Of a stretch of DNA of 8,134 bases, positions 6,674 to 8,134 are shown one piece after another. Position 1 is the first letter of the stretch. Each line of letters begins with the position of its first letter. This DNA comes from Hyphomicrobiales bacterium. Lineage in GTDB: Bacteria > Pseudomonadota > Alphaproteobacteria > Rhizobiales > OSC116. Position numbers and translations under genes: made by a program. The stretch is from NCBI GenBank assembly GCA_013214985.1, contig JABSRY010000087.1:1-8134 (forward strand), in the 5' to 3' direction. The notes beneath the pieces are model-generated. The model was not told the DNA's origin and ran no database searches. It saw only the letters and a program-made list of their open reading frames with translations.

Positions 6674-6883
6674 ATGAGCAAAGCTAGAGCACGTGAGCGT
6701 AAGAAAAAAAGATTAGCCCAAGCACATGAAACGGGCAAAGCGCCGACCCCAGCTGCCGTTGCAGAGCAAAAGCGTACTGCGGGCAGGTTTGACACTCAGT
6801 TAAATAAAAACGGTAAAAATATGGGCGGCAAGAATATTCCGAACTTGGCAGCCTCTAGCCGTGGCGCGGCACGATCTGGTTAA
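6674..6883 (+). CDS. Small, highly basic protein of unknown function
   Basis: This 69-residue protein opens MSKARARERKKKRLAQ and closes with NMGGKNIPNLAASSRGAARS. By count it has 17 Lys/Arg against 4 Asp/Glu, no Cys, Trp or Tyr, and many Ala, Gly and Asn. It is probably disordered, with a basic N-terminal helix, which suggests nucleic-acid or ribosome binding (inference). Short proteins beginning MSKxRARER and ending RGAARS occur in alphaproteobacteria, as far as I recall, without a known role. The start is supported by AAGG 8 nt upstream, and the higher GC and patterned codons differ from the flanking AT-rich DNA. The opposite-strand frame over the same DNA is a shadow. It is monocistronic, between the IclR and cold-shock genes. 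Confidence 0.75.
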   Translation: MSKARARERKKKRLAQAHETGKAPTPAAVAEQKRTAGRFDTQLNKNGKNMGGKNIPNLAASSRGAARSG

Positions 6884-6910
6884 ATACGCAACATTCGTCT
6901 AGAATCAAGT

Positions 6911-6927
6911 GAATAAACCGCTTATTC
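6911..6927. repeat. Short AT-rich inverted repeat after the small basic gene
   Basis: GAATAA and TTATTC flank ACCGC, about 27 nt after the stop of the small gene. The stem is weak and no T run follows, so it is a poor terminator candidate. I see no better one between 6884 and the cold-shock promoter. Confidence 0.25.
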
Positions 6928-6998
6928 TGACATTAATTATGGGCTATATTTACATCAAACTCGATATTTTATGGCAATTACTATGAAATAGCTTGTTT

Positions 6999-7004
6999 TA
7001 TAAT
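6999..7004 (+). promoter_or_regulatory. Candidate -10 box of the cold-shock gene
   Basis: A perfect TATAAT lies about 180 nt before the cold-shock start codon, with no convincing -35 box at the standard distance. Starting here gives a leader of about 170 nt, like the long leaders of cspA-type genes. Confidence 0.4.
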
Positions 7005-7010
7005 TTAAAC

Positions 7011-7181
7011 TAGTGTCTAAGGCCACCATGCTTGATTGATACGTTACTAATGCATCTACTTCTCTTTCCAAATATTTTGGTTCGGTCGAGGCTAATAAAC
7101 GTAAGTCCTTTTCAAGCCCACATCTTTGATCACAACATTGTGGTTGAAGATTATACCAATATTTGCACAAGGAGAAATAAC
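7011..7181 (+). promoter_or_regulatory. Long 5' leader of the cold-shock gene, possible RNA thermosensor
   Basis: This stretch holds no gene of its own and ends in a strong ribosome-binding site, AAGGAGA (7169-7175), 6 nt before the ATG. A small hairpin GATCACA/TGTGGTT (about 7128-7145) lies in it. In E. coli, cspA leaders of about 160 nt refold with temperature to expose the start; the length matches, but no sequence match to the known cold box is visible. The leader's extent depends on the uncertain -10 call. Confidence 0.35.
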
Positions 7182-7385
7182 ATGGCAACTGGTACAGTAA
7201 AATGGTTTAACCCAGCTAAAGGTTTTGGTTTCATCGAGCCTGAAAATGGCGGTTCTGATGTGTTTGTTCATATTAGCGCTGTTCAAGTTTCAGACCTAGA
7301 CGGTCTAGACGAAGGTCAAAAGATCGAGTATGAAGTTCAAGAAGAAAAAGGCAAGCAATCTGCTTGTAACCTAAAATCTGTTTAA
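7182..7385 (+). CDS. cspA: Cold-shock protein (CspA family)
   Basis: This is a complete 67-residue single cold-shock domain. KGFGFI (13-18, RNP1) and VFVHIS (27-32, RNP2) are the two nucleic-acid-binding motifs, with W8, F15, F17, F28 and H30 as stacking residues. MATGTVKWFN and the D-GLDEGQKIEYEV segment are typical. Such proteins bind single-stranded RNA and DNA in the cytoplasm and act as RNA chaperones in the cold or in growth transitions. I start at the ATG at 7182, which follows AAGGAGA, although the frame is open back to 7032; the extra residues resemble nothing in the family. The gene stands alone between its leader and a strong terminator. Confidence 0.97.
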   Translation: MATGTVKWFNPAKGFGFIEPENGGSDVFVHISAVQVSDLDGLDEGQKIEYEVQEEKGKQSACNLKSV

Positions 7386-7412
7386 TTAAACCAGATTGAA
7401 TAGTTATCTATT

Positions 7413-7450
7413 AAACACGAGCCAAACATTTGGCTCGTGTTTTTTATTTT
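7413..7450 (+). terminator. Rho-independent terminator of the cold-shock gene
   Basis: AAACACGAGCCAAA is followed after CA by its perfect complement TTTGGCTCGTGTTT, giving about 13 bp with a small ACAT loop, then a T-rich tail (TTTTTATTTT). It begins 28 nt after the stop codon. This is the clearest terminator in the window. Confidence 0.95.
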
Positions 7451-7703
7451 CATGAACATGTTGTCACTAATATTTAAAACAAAATCCTATAATGCAAACC
7501 TTCAAGTAAATGTACGTTTCACTCAAAAACACGGCTATGCCTCAACCAACCCGCCTATTTATAATTTATGGTGAATTCCTTCATTTTCGGGCATATTTAT
7601 AATATTCGTAATTTCTTTAACAATTATAATCAAATTTAAAATATTTGTAACAAAACGCCAATTATTCATTGCTCAAAGTCCCGATTAATGGCAAATTCTA
7701 ACC
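7451..7703. other. AT-rich gap before the LysR gene, with a lone TATAAT
   Basis: No supported gene lies here. A perfect TATAAT at 7488-7493 has a TTGTCA (7461-7466) upstream, but 21 nt apart, too far for a standard promoter. The stretch from about 7590 to 7660 is very AT-rich and is the natural place for LysR binding sites and the lysR promoter, yet I cannot pick a clear box. A 40-codon frame at 7452-7574 has no ribosome-binding site and is not called. Confidence 0.5.
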
Positions 7704-8134
7704 ATGAAAACATATAATAATTTATTCGATGGCATGGTAATTTTTTGCGAAGTGGTCAAACAAGGTAACTTTTCTGGCGCAGCCAAAAGTTTAAATCACA
7801 GCGCCTCCCACATTAGCAAAGAAATCACACGGCTTGAAAATAGATTGGGTACTCGGTTGTTAAATAGAACCACCCGAACGCTAAGTCTAACAGAAATGGG
7901 CGATATTTATTACAAACATGCTAGCCAGCTGATAATCGAAGCAAAATGCATTGATGATCAAATTACAAGCCAAAAAGATCAACCTTTTGGCGTATTAAAA
8001 ATTAGTGCCGCAACCATATTCTGCGATGCTTATTTAAACAAATGGTTGGCCGAATTTTTAGAATCATATCCCGAAATTCAGATGGTCCTAGATTCGTCTG
8101 ACCGCAGGGTAGATGTTGTTGCCGAAGCCTATGA
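7704..8134 (+). CDS. LysR-family transcriptional regulator (partial, N-terminal part)
   Basis: The window holds the first 143 residues of a LysR-type regulator of normally about 300. Residues 8-66 are the HTH domain: FDGMVIFCEVVKQGNFSGAA, SASHISKEITRLENRLGTRL and LNRTTRTLSLTEMG, all standard LysR signatures. The start of the periplasmic-binding-like effector domain follows at GVLKISAATIF (about 97) and is cut off at the right edge. NRTTRTLSLTE marks the CrgA/DmlR-like branch common near dehydrogenase genes (family knowledge, not shown here). The ATG at 7704 is the first after the in-frame TAA at 7686-7688; its ribosome-binding site is poor. Targets are unknown because the neighbours to the right are missing. 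Confidence 0.93.
   Translation, partial: MKTYNNLFDGMVIFCEVVKQGNFSGAAKSLNHSASHISKEITRLENRLGTRLLNRTTRTLSLTEMGDIYYKHASQLIIEAKCIDDQITSQKDQPFGVLKISAATIFCDAYLNKWLAEFLESYPEIQMVLDSSDRRVDVVAEAY

Noticed and set aside
6517..6795. Minus-strand 92-residue frame opposite the small basic gene
   Set aside because: It is a shadow of the plus-strand gene, which has the better ribosome-binding site and composition; most of its length is AT-rich noncoding DNA.
7032..7181. N-terminal extension of the cold-shock frame back to 7032
   Set aside because: The extra residues resemble nothing in the family, and AAGGAGA six bases before the ATG at 7182 fixes the start.
7452..7574. 40-codon frame starting MNMLSLIF
   Set aside because: It begins right behind the terminator T tract, has no ribosome-binding site and shows no family likeness.
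1..8134. CRISPR array, tRNA, insertion sequence, prophage or defence system
   Set aside because: No regularly spaced repeats, cloverleaf, transposase, terminal repeats or known defence domains were seen; the content is metabolic, transport and regulatory.

Overview
The window is AT-rich DNA (roughly 40% GC by eye) with an alphaproteobacterial flavour: a tripartite tricarboxylate transporter (TTT) operon, IclR and LysR regulators, a short cold-shock protein and a small Arg/Lys-rich protein ending in RGAARSG. A low-GC, possibly marine alphaproteobacterium is my inference; there is no rRNA or other marker here to fix the taxon.

Left part (1-5497): the C-terminal end of a short-chain dehydrogenase/reductase (SDR) runs off the left edge on + and converges, 6 nt apart, on a minus-strand block. 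Read in its own direction, that block is tctC (periplasmic solute-binding protein), tctB (small membrane subunit), tctA (large membrane subunit), a sulfatase/phosphonate-monoester-hydrolase-like enzyme, and an IclR regulator. Spacing is 63 nt between tctC and tctB, with a strong hairpin, 9 nt between tctB and tctA, and 6 nt between tctA and the hydrolase. The last regulator is set 123 nt further on and has its own candidate promoter. A second, unrelated-looking IclR regulator (5647-6474) is divergent from tctC. A perfect 8-bp inverted repeat lies between them, on the regulator's predicted promoter.

How the genes may work together (inference): TctC binds an anionic organic solute in the periplasm and TctAB imports it. 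The hydrolase has no signal peptide, so it would cleave a sulfate or phosphonate/phosphate ester in the cytoplasm, and the SDR could oxidise the released alcohol. The two IclR proteins would sense substrate or product. Several genes look damaged or unusual. tctC is frameshifted in a T7 run and its missing 70 C-terminal residues are intact in the next frame. The hydrolase ends early for its family. The SDR frame has a stop at the window edge. This fits recent decay, sequencing error in the read set, or (for tctC only) recoding.

Right part (6475-8134): a small basic protein of unknown function; a cold-shock protein with a long leader and a textbook intrinsic terminator; then an AT-rich gap and the N-terminal 143 residues of a LysR-family regulator that runs off the right edge.
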